Positions 42,238-56,659 of a DNA stretch of 64,000 nt are shown piece after piece. The DNA is taken from NCBI GenBank assembly GCA_019633425.1, contig WSUB01000084.1, positions 1-64,000 on the forward strand. The letters run 5' to 3'. The DNA is from Tulasnella sp. 424. Lineage: Eukaryota > Basidiomycota > Agaricomycetes > Cantharellales > Tulasnellaceae. Position 1 is the stretch's first letter; every line of letters starts with the position of its first letter. Under the pieces are notes generated by a model. That model did not search any database, was not told where the DNA came from, and saw only the letters and a program-made list of their open reading frames with translations. A program made the translations under genes and the position numbers.

Positions 42238-44583
42238 TTAGTCGTCCTCCAATCCCTCGGGTTGCTTGAGGGTGTTGACGTCGACACCAGGAAGAGGGAA
42301 GCTCCTAGCAAAGGTGCGGACTTCCTGTCTTAGCTGCTTGACACCCTTGGCACCCTCTCCATCTCCAGTGGTCGCAACGCGAACAAAGTCTTTCAGCAAC
42401 TTGCTACCAGCTTCCTTCTGGAGAACAAGCGAAAGCTGAACGGCACGGTGGAGGAACTCGGCAACGGTCTTCATCGCGTCTTCAGTCATGGATCGCGATG
42501 TCAACGCAGAAGTACCGATACGGACACCACCGGGGACTTGAGCGGAAGCTATTTGAGATGAATAAAAGGGAAAGGTGGAGACGATGCGCCATGGTTAGTG
42601 CAATCCGCTTTTTCGAAATGGAGCTCAATCGGTGATCAAATACGCACTATCACCCTGGACCGCGTTCTCTAAATGATAAAAAGCACAAAGCTTGTTGTCA
42701 GCTAACCGTGTCCACGAGACCATAGGGTGCTTCTTTCGAAGACTTACTGTTGACAGTGATGCCGACCAAATCACCGATCTTCTCAACCTTGCTTCCGGAC
42801 AATCCAAGAGGCCTCAAGTCCCAGAGGACGAGATGGTTATCGGTACCATCGGTCTGCAGTGAGTAGCCGTGTCCGCTGAGGGTCGCGGCGAGGGCTTGAG
42901 CGTTCTTGATGACCTGTTTGGCGTACTGCTTGAACTCGGGCTGCGCAGCGAGCTTGAGAGATGTGGCGATAGCGGCAATGGTCTAAAGTGGCAAAGCCTC
43001 GTGTTAGCTTCAGTCTATTGAGAATCGAGAACGCAACAATGGCTCGTGTGGGGTAAACTATAGTGTGTACAGATAGACACACCCCCAAAAGGCGATGCTA
43101 TCGAATGAATGCAGACGTACGTTGTTGTGTGGCCCGCCCTGGCATCCCGGGAACACTGCGGCGTTAATCCTAGCCTCGACGTCTTCAGCGCCCTTCTTGT
43201 CTTTGCGGAAGAAGATCAGACCAGCACGAGGACCACGGAGAGTCTTGTGGCTAGAAGTCCAAAAGTCAATTCACGACCATTCTCCCCTAATCTCACCTCA
43301 ACTCCATCACTCACGTAGTGGTGGTAACAACGTCACAGTAGTCGAAGGGACTCTTCAACTCCTGAGCAGCAATGAGACCGCTGGTGTGGGCCATGTCGGT
43401 GACGAGCCAAGCACCTTCGGCATCGGCGATCTTGCGGAGGGTGTCGTATTCCCAGTCACGAGGGTAAGCAGAGGCACCGCAGATGACGAGACGGGGCTTG
43501 AAGAGCTTAGCAAGCTTAGCGACGTTTTCGTAGTCGACGAGCTTGGTCTTGGGGTCAAGACCGTAGGGAAGGGATTGGAAGTAGATCGACGACGCCGAAA
43601 TCTTCTTCTTGGCAGTCTGTTTTTCGAGAATTCAGGTGAGTATTAGTCGCTAAAACGAATTTCGATAAATGCTCACGTAGTATCCGTGGGTCAAATGTCC
43701 ACCGTCGGGGAGACCGAGACCCATGATGCGGTCCTGAGGCTCGAGAAGCGCGGTGAACATCGCGAAGCTGCATCAAGGGGTTATCAGTACCGAATCCCAT
43801 CGAAACTCCCAAGAGCATGCTCACTTGGCAGTCTGCAAAGCGATGCGTCAGTCGGCATGATTCTCAAAACGCCCGGAGGTGAAGTGAACTCACGCTGCCA
43901 GAATAAGGCTGGACGTTGACGCCCCATACGGCCGGGTCAAGATTGAACGCCTCAAGGGCTCGCTTCTGGCACAGTCGCTCGAGCACGTCGATGTGCTAGA
44001 ATAAGGGTCAAGATTAAGGAACGCAAAGCCAGTTCAGGTTCGCCGTCTTCGAACGTATGTAATTGCAATGTCAACTGACCTCGTTCCCGCCGTAATAACG
44101 GGCTCCCGGTAGACCCTCAGAGTACTTGTTGGTCAAGATAGACCCGTTGGCCTCCATAGCAGCCAAGCTAGTCAAGTTCTAATGCATAAGGATAAGTCAT
44201 TGAATGTCAGTGACTGTGTTGGGGGGCGGGCCCAAGGGCGACGAGCTGGACGCACCTCGGAGGCAATGAGCTCCAGGCCAGAGAACTGTCGCCAGGTCTC
44301 CCTGTCGATGATCTGCTGGACCTCTGGGTCGACCTCAGCGAGATGCTGGTACAAAGTCTTGTTCTACAAACGTCCCGGAAAACCCCGTCGTGCACCGTTA
44401 GACATCCCCCAAATCGAGAAATATTTGAGGCTTGGTTAGAATACTCACGAAGTCTGTTGGGGTAGCGATGTTGGCCATTGTACGACGTGAGGAGAGGAGG
44501 ATGGTTGGAGGAAGGGATGAAGAGGAGAGTCGAGTCTTGGTCGTAGCTCTAGATAAGGAAGTTCGCAAAGCTGCTCGAATCAT
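42238..44583 (-). CDS. Serine hydroxymethyltransferase with two in-frame starts
   Basis: CDS complement(join(42238..42548,42648..42668,42748..42982,43121..43250,43315..43616,43677..43767,43825..43832,43894..43995,44080..44178,44256..44363,44449..44583)); 513 aa from ATG44583, 478 aa from ATG44478. It is a PLP enzyme converting serine and tetrahydrofolate to glycine and methylene-tetrahydrofolate. Visible parts include LIASENLTS, the YYGGNEHID substrate loop, DMAHTSGL, and [14 protein letters not shown] with the PLP lysine. The 35 residues before the second Met ([16 protein letters not shown]..., Arg/Ser/Thr-rich, no acidic residue) look like a mitochondrial presequence. The shorter form matches cytosolic SHMT length. 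One exon is only 8 nt (43825-43832) and is required for the STANFAMF junction. Confidence 0.95.
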
Positions 44584-45176
44584 GTTTTCCAACAAGTCAG
44601 TCAATCTAGCTCTGATGGGGTGGAGTTTGTCGTCGGTCAGAAAACTAAGACCGTCTATCTCCGACAGGCTCGTGACCCGCGTTTCACGCGCTTTTCGCCA
44701 TCCTCCCGCCATTCATCTCCTTATAGACTACGCACGACGGATATCGTTTTCCAATCTGATCCATCAAACGTTTGAAAGTACATTGCACGATTTAGATAGC
44801 TGCGGATACGCACCAACGTATCCGGAAGGATCTTCAAAGACTCACATCTGCCGATCCAGGGTCGGTTCGAACGGAGCCCAACGATATTTTCTGGGAAAGA
44901 ACCAGTCTCACCAGCTTTGGAGGGGTACTGCGATCATTCTGATTCATCTAGGGAGTGAGGGGATAGAATCTATAAAAAGTCGATTATTTAGGAAACAAGA
45001 TTGTTTGGTGCGTCTAATCGAAACAGCAACAAGCTGGAAAAGGAGTCATCCGTGATCGGAACTTTTTCCTCGCCTTGATCCTCCTCAGGCTCGTCCGAAT
45101 CAAGCAGTTGGGAACACTTCAAGTCACCCTCTTCATCCCACTCCAACCGAACCCGTACTTGCCTCCATCGCCAGCC
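44584..45176. promoter_or_regulatory. Divergent promoter region, 593 bp
   Basis: It separates SHMT (minus) from F-box gene 1 (plus). Choice of transcription start here would decide whether the SHMT mRNA includes ATG44583. I see no palindrome or repeat of note. Confidence 0.4.
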
Positions 45177-46952
45177 ATGGCGGAAGTCGAACCTTTCCCA
45201 AAGGACGCAGTTTCCCGAGCTTTCTCTACCCTGGTAGAAGGAATCTGCAATGAAAATGGCTATGATCTCCAATACAGGTACGCAATTATACTCATATAAC
45301 GGTTCAAGGAATCTAATTTGCGGCCATACACCGTTTTCAGTGCTGTCGAGTCGGTGGATGTGATCCCTGTGCACCACCTAACAGCCATCGAGGCTGCGTT
45401 GAGCGCCGCCAAAGAACAACTGAACCAGCGAATGAACAAGTTGTTCGCTCGTTTTCGGTACCGTTCGAATCTCGAATCCCCAGTTCATAGGCTGCCAGCG
45501 GACGTCTTGATGATGATTTTCCAAGAGTTCAAACCCGTCCGGCCTCCTGCAAATAGCAGCATATTCAACCTCCTCCTGGTTTGTCGTACCTGGTATGACA
45601 TTATCATCCCGTCCCCACAACTTTGGCAAGATTTCAGCGCCGACATGCCCCTCAAAATCGCACGACTCGTGATCGACCGCTCCCGTATGCATCCAGTAAC
45701 TGTCTACTGGCCCATCTCCGGCACGCACTATCGGCCACAAAGACTGGAATCGAGCGAAGTCCTGGATATGGTTATCGAGCACTCGATTCGTATCAAAAAG
45801 CTGATTGTCCGTTCCGCAAATTCGAGCTATCCGAACATTCGGAAGCTTATCGAGGCCCCAATGAGGCTTTTGGAAGACCTCAAGGTCTTAATTGATCTGG
45901 ACGATTTCCCTCCGGATGGTAACGGCTCTCTCAACGAATTCGTTTTGTCGGAAGGTTTGCCTCTCAAGCATCTCTACCTCCGCGACATCGCCACCCCGTT
46001 GGATTCTCCAAGGTTGTCCAACCTCACAACCCTAACTCTCTCGGGAATCGCCGTTCCACAATCTCCCCAGCCATTACTTCGCCTTTTATCGAGCTCACAG
46101 AGACTGGAGGAATTGCACATCCGCAATTTGTCCAGCAGCATCGGGAACATCGAATCAAGTACCCCGGTTACTCTACCGCATCTTAGAAAACTCGTTCTTT
46201 GGTATGCACCGAGCATATACACCGCGGCTATACTCACTTCGATCCATACCCCTTTGTGCTCCCACGTGAGTGTGAAAGACGGACTGGGAGATGGAACAGG
46301 ATCGGAGTCAGTCGAAGCGTTGGACGCTATAATATGGTGCCCAGGAAGCAACGTAATCACCACACTTGTCGGAGGGACAGATTTGATCCCGGTGCCTGAT
46401 TGGTTGAAGGTGGATGTTGGTGACAGCTGGATTAGAGTTGAGCGTTCCGAGACGTCCGGAGCAAGTTGCGGACTCGAGCTCTACCGTGTCGGCATTCCCC
46501 AAATCACGGCGCGACTGGGCACGTTGTTTTCTCAACTGTTACCCGGTCCGGTGGGCATTAAACTCCACTGTTTCAGTCAATCTATTGACCTTCTTCCCTG
46601 GAGCGAACGGGTAGAGTCATTGCAAGTGAACGGAAAGCGGACGTGCCTTGCGATACTGCAACAACTATCGCAGCGACACGTAATCTCCGGGACCGGCGAA
46701 ATGGACTGGATTTGCCCAAGACTTTCGGAGATTTATCTGTGGTATGGTTTGGCTGAGAGAGAAGATACACCCCTCGATGAGGAAGTCCTGCTGTCACTGG
46801 TTCGTCAGCGCTGGTCTGGTGGAGATGGTTTGGCGGCGGCGCTGCAACCTACGTCCTTTAGGCTCCGATGCGAAAAGCGCTTGTGCCCAAATCTTTGGAG
46901 TCTCGAGGATGAGATCAAACGGATCATTCCTTCGTTCGAGCTCTATGAATAA
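45177..46952 (+). CDS. F-box protein, intact member of an inverted pair
   Basis: CDS join(45177..45277,45341..46952); 570 aa. The F-box lies at about residues 84-125 (HRLPADVLMMIFQEF, then LLLVCRTWYDIIIPSPQLWQD), the usual agaricomycete form. F-box proteins recruit substrates to SCF ubiquitin ligases through Skp1. After the box come irregular Leu-rich segments (LKHLYLRDIATPLDSPRLSNLTTLTL) resembling degenerate LRRs. The short first exon encodes MAEVEPFPKDAV... and is paralogous to exon 1 of the gene at 48.2-49.9 kb. The two genes are tail to tail, with a family relic between them. Confidence 0.88.
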
Positions 46953-47330
46953 GTTCTGCTATTAGAAGGAGTCATGCTCAGCTGTGCGAAAAATATATTC
47001 TTCTTTTTTTTCGGATGCCCCACTGTTTCCGTGTGAAACCCCATCCAGTCTCGAGGAATATAACCGTCGGAGAGCGTCGAGACAGCTTGCTATCGTTGCC
47101 CTTCCCAAACTCAATTTACTTCCCAAGAGCCGAACACTCGAGCAATCGGGCAGATACATAAGTATATCGAAAACTGGTCCAGCAGCCTGTCACCAATCTG
47201 GGTTGGTCGAGAACACAATCTGAACGCATTACTTTACTAAATACAGAAGAGATCGTATTCTCAGTCAGCTCGTTTGTTCGCAGAAGTGTATAAGCAATTT
47301 AGCCTAACCTGGACATTGGGATATGGCAAA
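46953..47330. other. Intergenic, 378 bp
   Basis: It lies between F-box gene 1 and the minus-strand family relic. No gene, repeat or RNA element is evident. Confidence 0.45.
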
Positions 47331-47337
47331 ATCCTCC

Positions 47338-47865
47338 TCACTGGATGCATGGCGCAACCCCGCACCGCGTGGAAGCAGCTAAATAACGCTGAAGCGTGAA
47401 CTCCGCCTGGTCTATCTGTACCATAGGTATTGTCCTAGAATCTCTGATTGACAGGATTGAATCAAACATGTCTTTGGACAGCGTTGCCTCAAGGTCCTCC
47501 GCCCCCATGGCCTCGCAGATATTGCCGAGACACGTCAAGGCGTCTCCTTTGGCGAGACATATATCTCTGTACTGATATTAGGACTCCTGTGGCACGGTCT
47601 GCTTTGTGACATCAAACAAGAAGTCACAGATCCCTGAACCGACGAGGGCGCGGTGAGCCTGAGGAATATGTAAGGATCTGAGAGAGAGCCAGGAGAGAGC
47701 TCAGTAGTCGCGAGACGGGTGTAAGTTCGTCCGCATTGACGTATTTTATTGCCCTCTCAATGAGACGTCCGAGGGCATTTTCGAAGGTCGGGGCAGGAAG
47801 CCGGCAAAGGATATCAAACGCGTCCTCATCTGGTCGCAGCTTCGGGAATCCTTCCACATCCTAAC
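47338..47865 (-). pseudogene. Decayed minus-strand copy of the 25-40 kb family (3' part)
   Basis: On the minus strand a splice acceptor (GGTTAG at about 47862) precedes FPKLRPDEDAFDILC, which matches ELKPDEDAFDILC of the tandem copies. Then come LLSSLLALSQI, a one-base frameshift near 47665, AHRALVGSGICDFLF (AHRALVQSGACNFLA), an in-frame TAA near 47575 where other copies have the Trp of WKWEER, then DICLAKGDALTCLGNI and VQIDQAEFTLQRY to a normal stop. Exons 1-2 are not seen. It lies between the two F-box paralogues and in opposite orientation to the array. Confidence 0.85.
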
Positions 47866-48155
47866 CAAGCATGCTCAGTAAATTTACCCTCATCGGGCAA
47901 AGAAAAGAATGCTTACAGTTCCTTCTTGGATACGGAATTTCCACTTCATAACTCGACTTGAAGGTGTTTGGATCTCGGGAATTTTGTTTGGTTTAGGGGA
48001 CGTGACGAGTGGCCTCCACGCTCTACAACGGGAATATTCACCTCAACGGGGTGGAGTTTGGTACGGAATCATTCAAGTAACGCCCCCTCCCCCTCCCCCA
48101 AAAAACGAAGAACTGGTTTGTACAACAGGGCATGACTGGTTCTGATCTAACCGAG

Positions 48156-49892
48156 CTAATCTATAAAGCGGAACGAAGGTACCATCTGCTTAATCTGGTC
48201 GTTGAGACTCCAGAGGTTTGGGCATAAGGCCCTTTTGCATAAGAACCCAAAGGAAGTAGGCTGTGTGGCCGCTGCCAAACCATCCTCGCCAGACCAACGC
48301 TGACGAACCAGTGACAGCAACACTTCCCCATCGAGGGGCGTATCCTCCTTCTCGCCCCAATCATACCACATACTTATTTCCAAAAGCATTGGGCAGATCC
48401 AATCCATTTCACCGTTTCTAGGGTTGACGTGTCGTTGTGATAGTTGCTGGATTATTCGGCGGATCGCCTCCTTCTTTCCCACATTTAAGGTATCCAGTCG
48501 TTCGCTCCATGGTAGAAGATCGATAGAACGTTCAAGTTTGATTTTAAGATTGATAGCGAGGGGTAATTGAGAAAATACTGCGCCTAGTCGTGCCAGGATT
48601 CGGGAAATGTCATCGCGGGACAACTGGAGTTCTGTCTCGGGGGCCTTAACTGTAATCCGGTCGCCCTCAACGGCCACGACCAACCAGTCGGGCACCGGTC
48701 TTGAACCGTTTCCCCAAGTGAGGGTGGTCGCTAGGTTGCTTCCTCGGCACCATGTTAAAGCGTCCAACGCTTCGACCAACTCCGAGCTTCTTTCATTTTC
48801 CACCCATCTGTCTTTCACGCTCACGTGGGAGCATAAAGGGGTATGGATCGAAGCGAGCACAGCTATGTTGTATATGCTCGGTGTATTGCCAAGAGTGATC
48901 TTTGTAAGACGCGGTAGCGTAACCGAGGTGCTTGGCAGTGATTCGATGTCTCCGGTGCTACTCCGCAAATCCCAGACGTGCAATTCCTCCAATCTCTGTG
49001 AGTTTGACAAGAGTAGAAGTAATGGCTGAGGGGACTGTGGCACGGCGGATCCACCGAGATTAATGGTTATGAGGTTGGACAGCCTTGGGGAATCCAATGG
49101 GGTTGCAATGTCGTAGAGGTGAAGATGTTTGAGGAATGAGCCTTCTGATAGAACGAACTCGTTGAGTGTCCCATCACCATCTGAAGTGGAATCCTCCAAT
49201 TCACAATCGGCTGTTAGGTCTTCCAATAGCGGTGTCGGGGCCTCAAGAAGCCTTCGGAGGTTGGGGACGTCTAGATAGCTTGAAGGTGAGGCATAGATGA
49301 TGGCCCTCCTGATGCGTGTCGAGTTGTCGATCGCCAGATCCAGGAACTCGCTCGATTCTATTTCTTGGTTATTGGAAATGTCGGAGGGCCAATTGATGGA
49401 GATGGGATGGGACCGGGAACGCTCGATCACGAGTTGTGCAACGTCGAGGGGCATACGCACGTCGAGATCTTCCCAAAGTTGAGGGGATGCGACGATAATG
49501 TCATGCCATCTGCGACAGACTAGGAGGAGGTTGAGTCGACTGTCTGCTGCACGGACGTCCAACGGCAGCCTATTCACCCGGGGTTCGGGGTTCCAACGGT
49601 GCAAAACGCGGGCGACCAGCTCGTTCATTTTTGCTTCATCTGAGCTTCGGCGGCTCTCAACGCAGCCCTGATGGTTTTCAAATGATGCACGGGGATGAAA
49701 TCCACCGACTCGACCCCACTGTATATAGTGGTATACGACCACAAATCAGGTCGCTTGCGCCGTTTATAGTATGATTATAGCTGCTTACTTGTATCGGAAA
49801 TCATAGCCATATGCATCGCAGACTCCTTCCACGAGTGTAGCAAAGGCCCGGGAAGCCGCAACGTTGGCTGAAAACGGTTTGATTTCCGCCAT
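48156..49892 (-). pseudogene. F-box paralogue with F-box deletion and frameshift
   Basis: Exon 1 is 49789-49892 (MAEIKPFSANVAASRAF...) and exon 2 is 48156-49718. In the frame homologous to F-box gene 1, exon 2 begins GVESVDFIPVHHLKTIRAAL but meets TGA at 49625-49627. The rest is open only in the next frame, from MNELVARVLHRW. The F-box itself has lost about 15-20 residues: RLPLDV runs directly into RAADSRLNLLLVCRRWHDI, without the MMIFQEF helix of the partner. From there to the stop about 480 codons are open and clearly paralogous. It could still be translated from ATG49633 as an F-box-less protein. Otherwise it is a young pseudogene. Confidence 0.7.
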
Positions 49893-50360
49893 GGCTTCAG
49901 TGATGACAAGTTTCCGTTCGGTTATAGTGGGATGAAGAGTGTGATGCAACGTAATTGTCAATCGCTTGGTTCGGATGAACTTGACGGAGATCAAGATTAG
50001 GAACAAGAATTGGCCATCAATGACTCATTCTCTGCTCGCTGTCCCAACACGCGGCAAACCACGTTCCTAAAGAATTACCAGAAATCGCCTTTTATCCACT
50101 CAATTCTCGTGATTATCGATCCGTACGCTTCCTTCCTGGTTTTTGTCATTGATCTGTTTGTTTGTCCTCGTCGTTGTCGCGGTGTGTCCCGTGGAAACTT
50201 GGAGGATTTGCGTGAGCACGTGACCGGCAAAACAAACTATTGTGGCGTCGGAATATTTTGCCCCTCTGCGTCCTTCCACTTTGGACTGCCCCCTTACCTC
50301 GCTTGCTCCTCACCTGAACCTGAACGTCCACTCTCCTCAACAGAACAAGAACATCCCAGC
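49893..50360. promoter_or_regulatory. Divergent upstream region, 468 bp
   Basis: It separates the F-box paralogue (minus) from the pRiA4b-like gene (plus). An upstream ATG at 50010 is in frame with ATG50361, but the residues it would add look like 5' UTR. No other feature is seen. Confidence 0.4.
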
Positions 50361-51776
50361 ATGCCTCTGCTACTCGGCACGAAACGTTCGCATGCGCTGA
50401 GCTCCTCAGACGGTGAAGAAGAGGTCGAAAACTCTTACTACAGTACAGCTTCCCTGGCCTCGTCGTCGTCGGTCCCGACCCCAGCCACGACGCGTCACAT
50501 GCCCAGCGACCCATTCACGCCGGCCACGGACGATAGAAAGCGGAAGCAGGCGCGCTATTCGTACCCGGAGAATAGCCCGTCGAACCTATTTCGCGTTGGG
50601 AACGACTCGTTTTATCAGAATATACGCAAGACCATGAAGGCCAGGTCTCTACCACAGATTGGAGTGAACACCCTCCTCGAGCTGCGGGTGAGTCATGGTC
50701 GGCCCCACCTTTCGGAGCATGTTTCAGCTGCGTCACCAGGCAAGCAACTGACTCTTTTCTGTTGTTTTGTCACTCTCCAGTTTCAACTACGATCTACGAA
50801 AGTCTTCCGAACAGTTGAAGTTCCCTCAAATTATACGTTCGCCGATCTCAACCAAGTCATCCTATTCATATTCGGGTACCGTGGTGTGGACAGCGAGGGT
50901 GAAGCTCATCGATGGAAAGTCGTCAAGGACGTGACCCTCTCGAAGAAGAACAGAGGAGAGATTCAAGCCAGTCGACCATGGGCCAGTCTTTCCCCAACTA
51001 GCGTGCTAGAAGGCGACGAGGAGGACGATGCGCAGGGTGAATTCAGTCAAGGAAAGGCGAAAGCTTCACTGGATGAAAACGACTGGACTCTGGCCAAGGT
51101 GTGGGGCTCGGGAGGCGTTTTCGCTCAGCGTGCCGTGACATGGGTGAGCTCGAGTTTTTAAGGCGGGACCCTCGTGAGTTCATCCCTGACGCGCTTTGCA
51201 TTACCCTAGACATATCTCGTCGACCCTATTTCTAAGATCGACGTTACACTTCAAGACGCAGTGAAAGATGCGGAGCCAACCAAGTTACCTCGGGTTGTCG
51301 AAGGACGGGGAGCAGTGAGTTCCTCCGTTCTTAACCACAATAACCACCCCTGACGCAGAGAACCAACTTGATCATATAGCCGCGCCGAGAACCAACTGCT
51401 GGAGTGTCGGCGCGAACTATCAAGAGCGAGAAACCCGACTCCAAGGTTTTCGACATCGAGTCGTTCCAAGAAAACGCGTTCGAGCTCTGGCTGAAACACG
51501 AAGTTCGAACGGCCCTTGGACCGAAAGACGTATGTTCATCTCATTTCCACTGCAATTATGCAGCCATTGACCTGTGCCCGTTGCTCTTCACAGGTCAAGA
51601 TTTGCGCCATTGGATCGAAGGAGTCCTGGAGACCTGCTCCCAAGCCACTTGCATCCGAGACATTCGACGACGACGAAGACGATTATGTTAAGAGAGATGA
51701 TGACGATGATGACGACTTTGAAAACTTTCGCCCTCTACACGAATATGGAGAGGAAGACGAGGAGCAGGAAGTATGA
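50361..51776 (+). CDS. pRiA4b ORF-3-like domain protein
   Basis: CDS join(50361..50687,50781..51143,51210..51314,51380..51529,51594..51776); 375 aa. The N-terminal 90 residues are Ser/Thr-rich and probably disordered. The core (about 110-330) reads FQLRSTKVFRTVEVPSNYTF, ADLNQVILFIFGYRG and AHRWKV, the ADLxxxIxxxFGW...HxW pattern of the plasmid pRiA4b ORF-3-like domain. This is known in bacterial plasmid genes and found scattered in fungi; its molecular function is not established. The C-terminus is strongly acidic (DDDEDDY, RDDDDDDDF). The first intron (93 nt) is in frame. ATG50361 was chosen over the in-frame upstream ATG50010. Confidence 0.72.
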
Positions 51777-52142
51777 CCTACCAGGCTGGTGGTCGTCCAG
51801 ACGCGCCTGCCTGGACTTGGCACCCATGCAGCCCGCTTTCGTTTTTGGCCATGACTGTTGCATTTCATGTATCATTATTCGTCTGTGCATCGATTTGAAT
51901 CTTGATCTCTTTTCCATTGCTTCTGGGAAAGTCGCGACTGACTGCCCTGCCAAAGCAGGCCCTAGCATTGGTCAGAAGTGCGCGTAAAAAAGGGGAAACG
52001 ACTCCACACGGCGCTCGGACATAAGCACGGAGAACTTGGCACCTTCCCAACTGCTTGCACCCAACCCTCTACCGCTCAACCCAACTCCTCCTCTCCTCAC
52101 CCATCCACACCGTTTTCGAGACCTCTCGGGAGACTAGACACC
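51777..52142. other. Intergenic, 366 bp
   Basis: It lies between two plus-strand genes. The last 100 bp are C/T-rich (CCTCTCCTCACCCATCC), a typical fungal pyrimidine-rich core promoter just before the calcineurin start. Confidence 0.5.
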
Positions 52143-54559
<2,417 letters not shown>

Positions 54560-54804
54560 TCCCGTCATTTACCTGATCCGCGAGCTATTCATATTTGGTC
54601 TGCCTTGGGGATGTAGATGGAGTGTTACTTGGAATACATGTAAATATAGCATCTCTCTCATTGCCTTCACAGTAACCAGCAGTCTGCGTGTGTGGAGTGA
54701 CTCGGGGATATCCGTTTATGTCCGTCCAGGGGTTTGTCTCACGACCGTCTCCCGTTTCTCCTCTTTCACCAACCACCACTGCACCACCTCCTCCTCTGTG
54801 CAGC

Positions 54805-56363
54805 ATGAAGAGCTTCATCATTTTGCCACTGTTAGCGTCCAAGGCATTAGCATGGGGTGTTGCAGGTCAGACACTGATGATTGATTAGAGTTTCTGCATT
54901 CACGTCCCACTGACGCGCTGCTTTGGTTACCACCCCTTTGTTCAACGCGCTCTGCACTGCTCCACGGCGCGTCAACCACAACGAACCACCCGGAACTCGT
55001 ACATTATCTGCATTAGGCCACGAGATAACTGCCACAATTGCAGAGATCTTGCTAACGGACAAGACACGTGACCAACTTTGTGAAATTCTCCCACCTTGGA
55101 CCAAATGTCACTTGGCTCCGGTAGCGGCTTGGGCTGATAAAATCAAGTCAGACCCTTGGTGGAGGAGCTGGACCTGTGCGTACGATTGGCCTGCTACTTC
55201 ATGCTACTTCAGGAGGCGACTAGCGCTCGCCCAGCGGTCTCGCTAACAAGTTCCCCGTTCGTCATTTGACAGCTCCGATGCACTATATCAATCCCATTGG
55301 AGATTGGCCTTCGCAGCACTGCGTATTTGGGGAAGATGGGTGGCATTTGCCCGAAAAGAATTTGTTCACCGCGATCAACAATTATACGCGGATCGTTCCA
55401 AACGCAGCTGGGTGAGACGAGATCTTCCATTGGCTAAAACCACCAAACAAGCCCCGCTAATCAGGCATCTTTCGTTCCATGCAGAGAGGAGCAGGACTTT
55501 GCCCTCCGATTCCTGATTCACTACATTGGAGACTTGCATCAACCTTTGCATTTGACTGGGCGTGAGCGCGGTGGAAACGGAATCAAAGTGCGGTTCGAAC
55601 ACCGGTAGGCTGCATCACGTCCATTAGAGAGTTTTTACGATTCTAACTTTTATATGTTCACCCATTAGAATTACCTCCCTTCATGGTGTGTGGGATGGAG
55701 GCCTGATCACGAAGGCTGTTCGCGAGATTGCAAATTACACTCGTCCAGTCCCAGAGTGAGTTGTCCGAGCAGGTTGATGCTTCCAAGGCTTGTCCTGATT
55801 GAGTCCCTGCTTTCAGGAAACGGATCGAACGGGCCTTGAGAGGTGCTATCTATGATCCATATGTCCGCTTCATCGCCAAAGAAGGCCTTTTGGGTTGGTG
55901 GAAGGACGAGTACTCATCGTGGGCACACTGCCCTACAGAGTCGGCTTCGCGGCTCCTAACCGCTGCAGAAGACGCAAACCCTCAACTACGTTTCAATCGC
56001 CCATCAGAGCGACTTCCCATTTCGACCAAGTCACTTGCCGACGATCCCCTCCTGCCAGCGTGCCCCAACCACTGGGCCCAAGATCTCCACGCCCTGAACT
56101 GCAAAATCACGTTCCCACCACAACTCGATACACCTGATCCTCACAAGAGCTCCTGGTTCGAAAGAGCTTTGGATAAGACCGTCGGCTTCGTTTACCCTCG
56201 GCCGGAGTATTTGGAGCTTGATACGCCGGAGTATACGGGACGAATCCGAAATGAGAAACTCGTGGAGAAGCTTCTAGCGATGGGTGGTGTCAGATTAGCT
56301 GCCGTACTCAACGACTTGTTCGACCCCCCGGCAGATGGAAAGATAAGGGAATTGGCCTGGTAG
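54805..56363 (+). CDS. Secreted S1/P1-type zinc nuclease
   Basis: CDS join(54805..54865,55017..55175,55273..55411,55485..55604,55669..55755,55817..56363); 370 aa. It is a single-strand-specific nuclease/3'-nucleotidase with a three-zinc centre. MKSFIILPLLASKALA is a signal peptide, and the mature protein starts WGVAGHE, so the N-terminal Trp and His ligands are exact. The others follow: Asp in AWADKIKSD, His in SPMHYIN, the HYIGDLHQPLH cluster, and His/Asp in SLHGVWD. The first intron (151 nt) is long for this locus. The 3' half is duplicated as a fragment at 59.9-60.2 kb. The C-terminal 60 residues are Pro/Asp-rich. Confidence 0.92.
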
Positions 56364-56659
56364 CTGTAATTAATGATCCATTTGTACGACGTTAATGATA
56401 TCGGAAATGCTTTCTATTTTTGAACGACCAAACAAAGCGAATGAGCGGCCCGCTCTACGACACGATCTAACTGAACTGCGTTGCACTTACTATCAATACA
56501 TAAGTTAAAATACATTGTTAAGCAACGGTTATCACATCTTAGGAGAGTAGGATGACAAACCAGGTCTTTTGGGTCGTACACCTTGCGGGGCCCGATCCCG
56601 GTACATAAATTGGATAACGCTGTCCCTTGTAGGACCAGGAAGGATCACATCTCCCAAAA

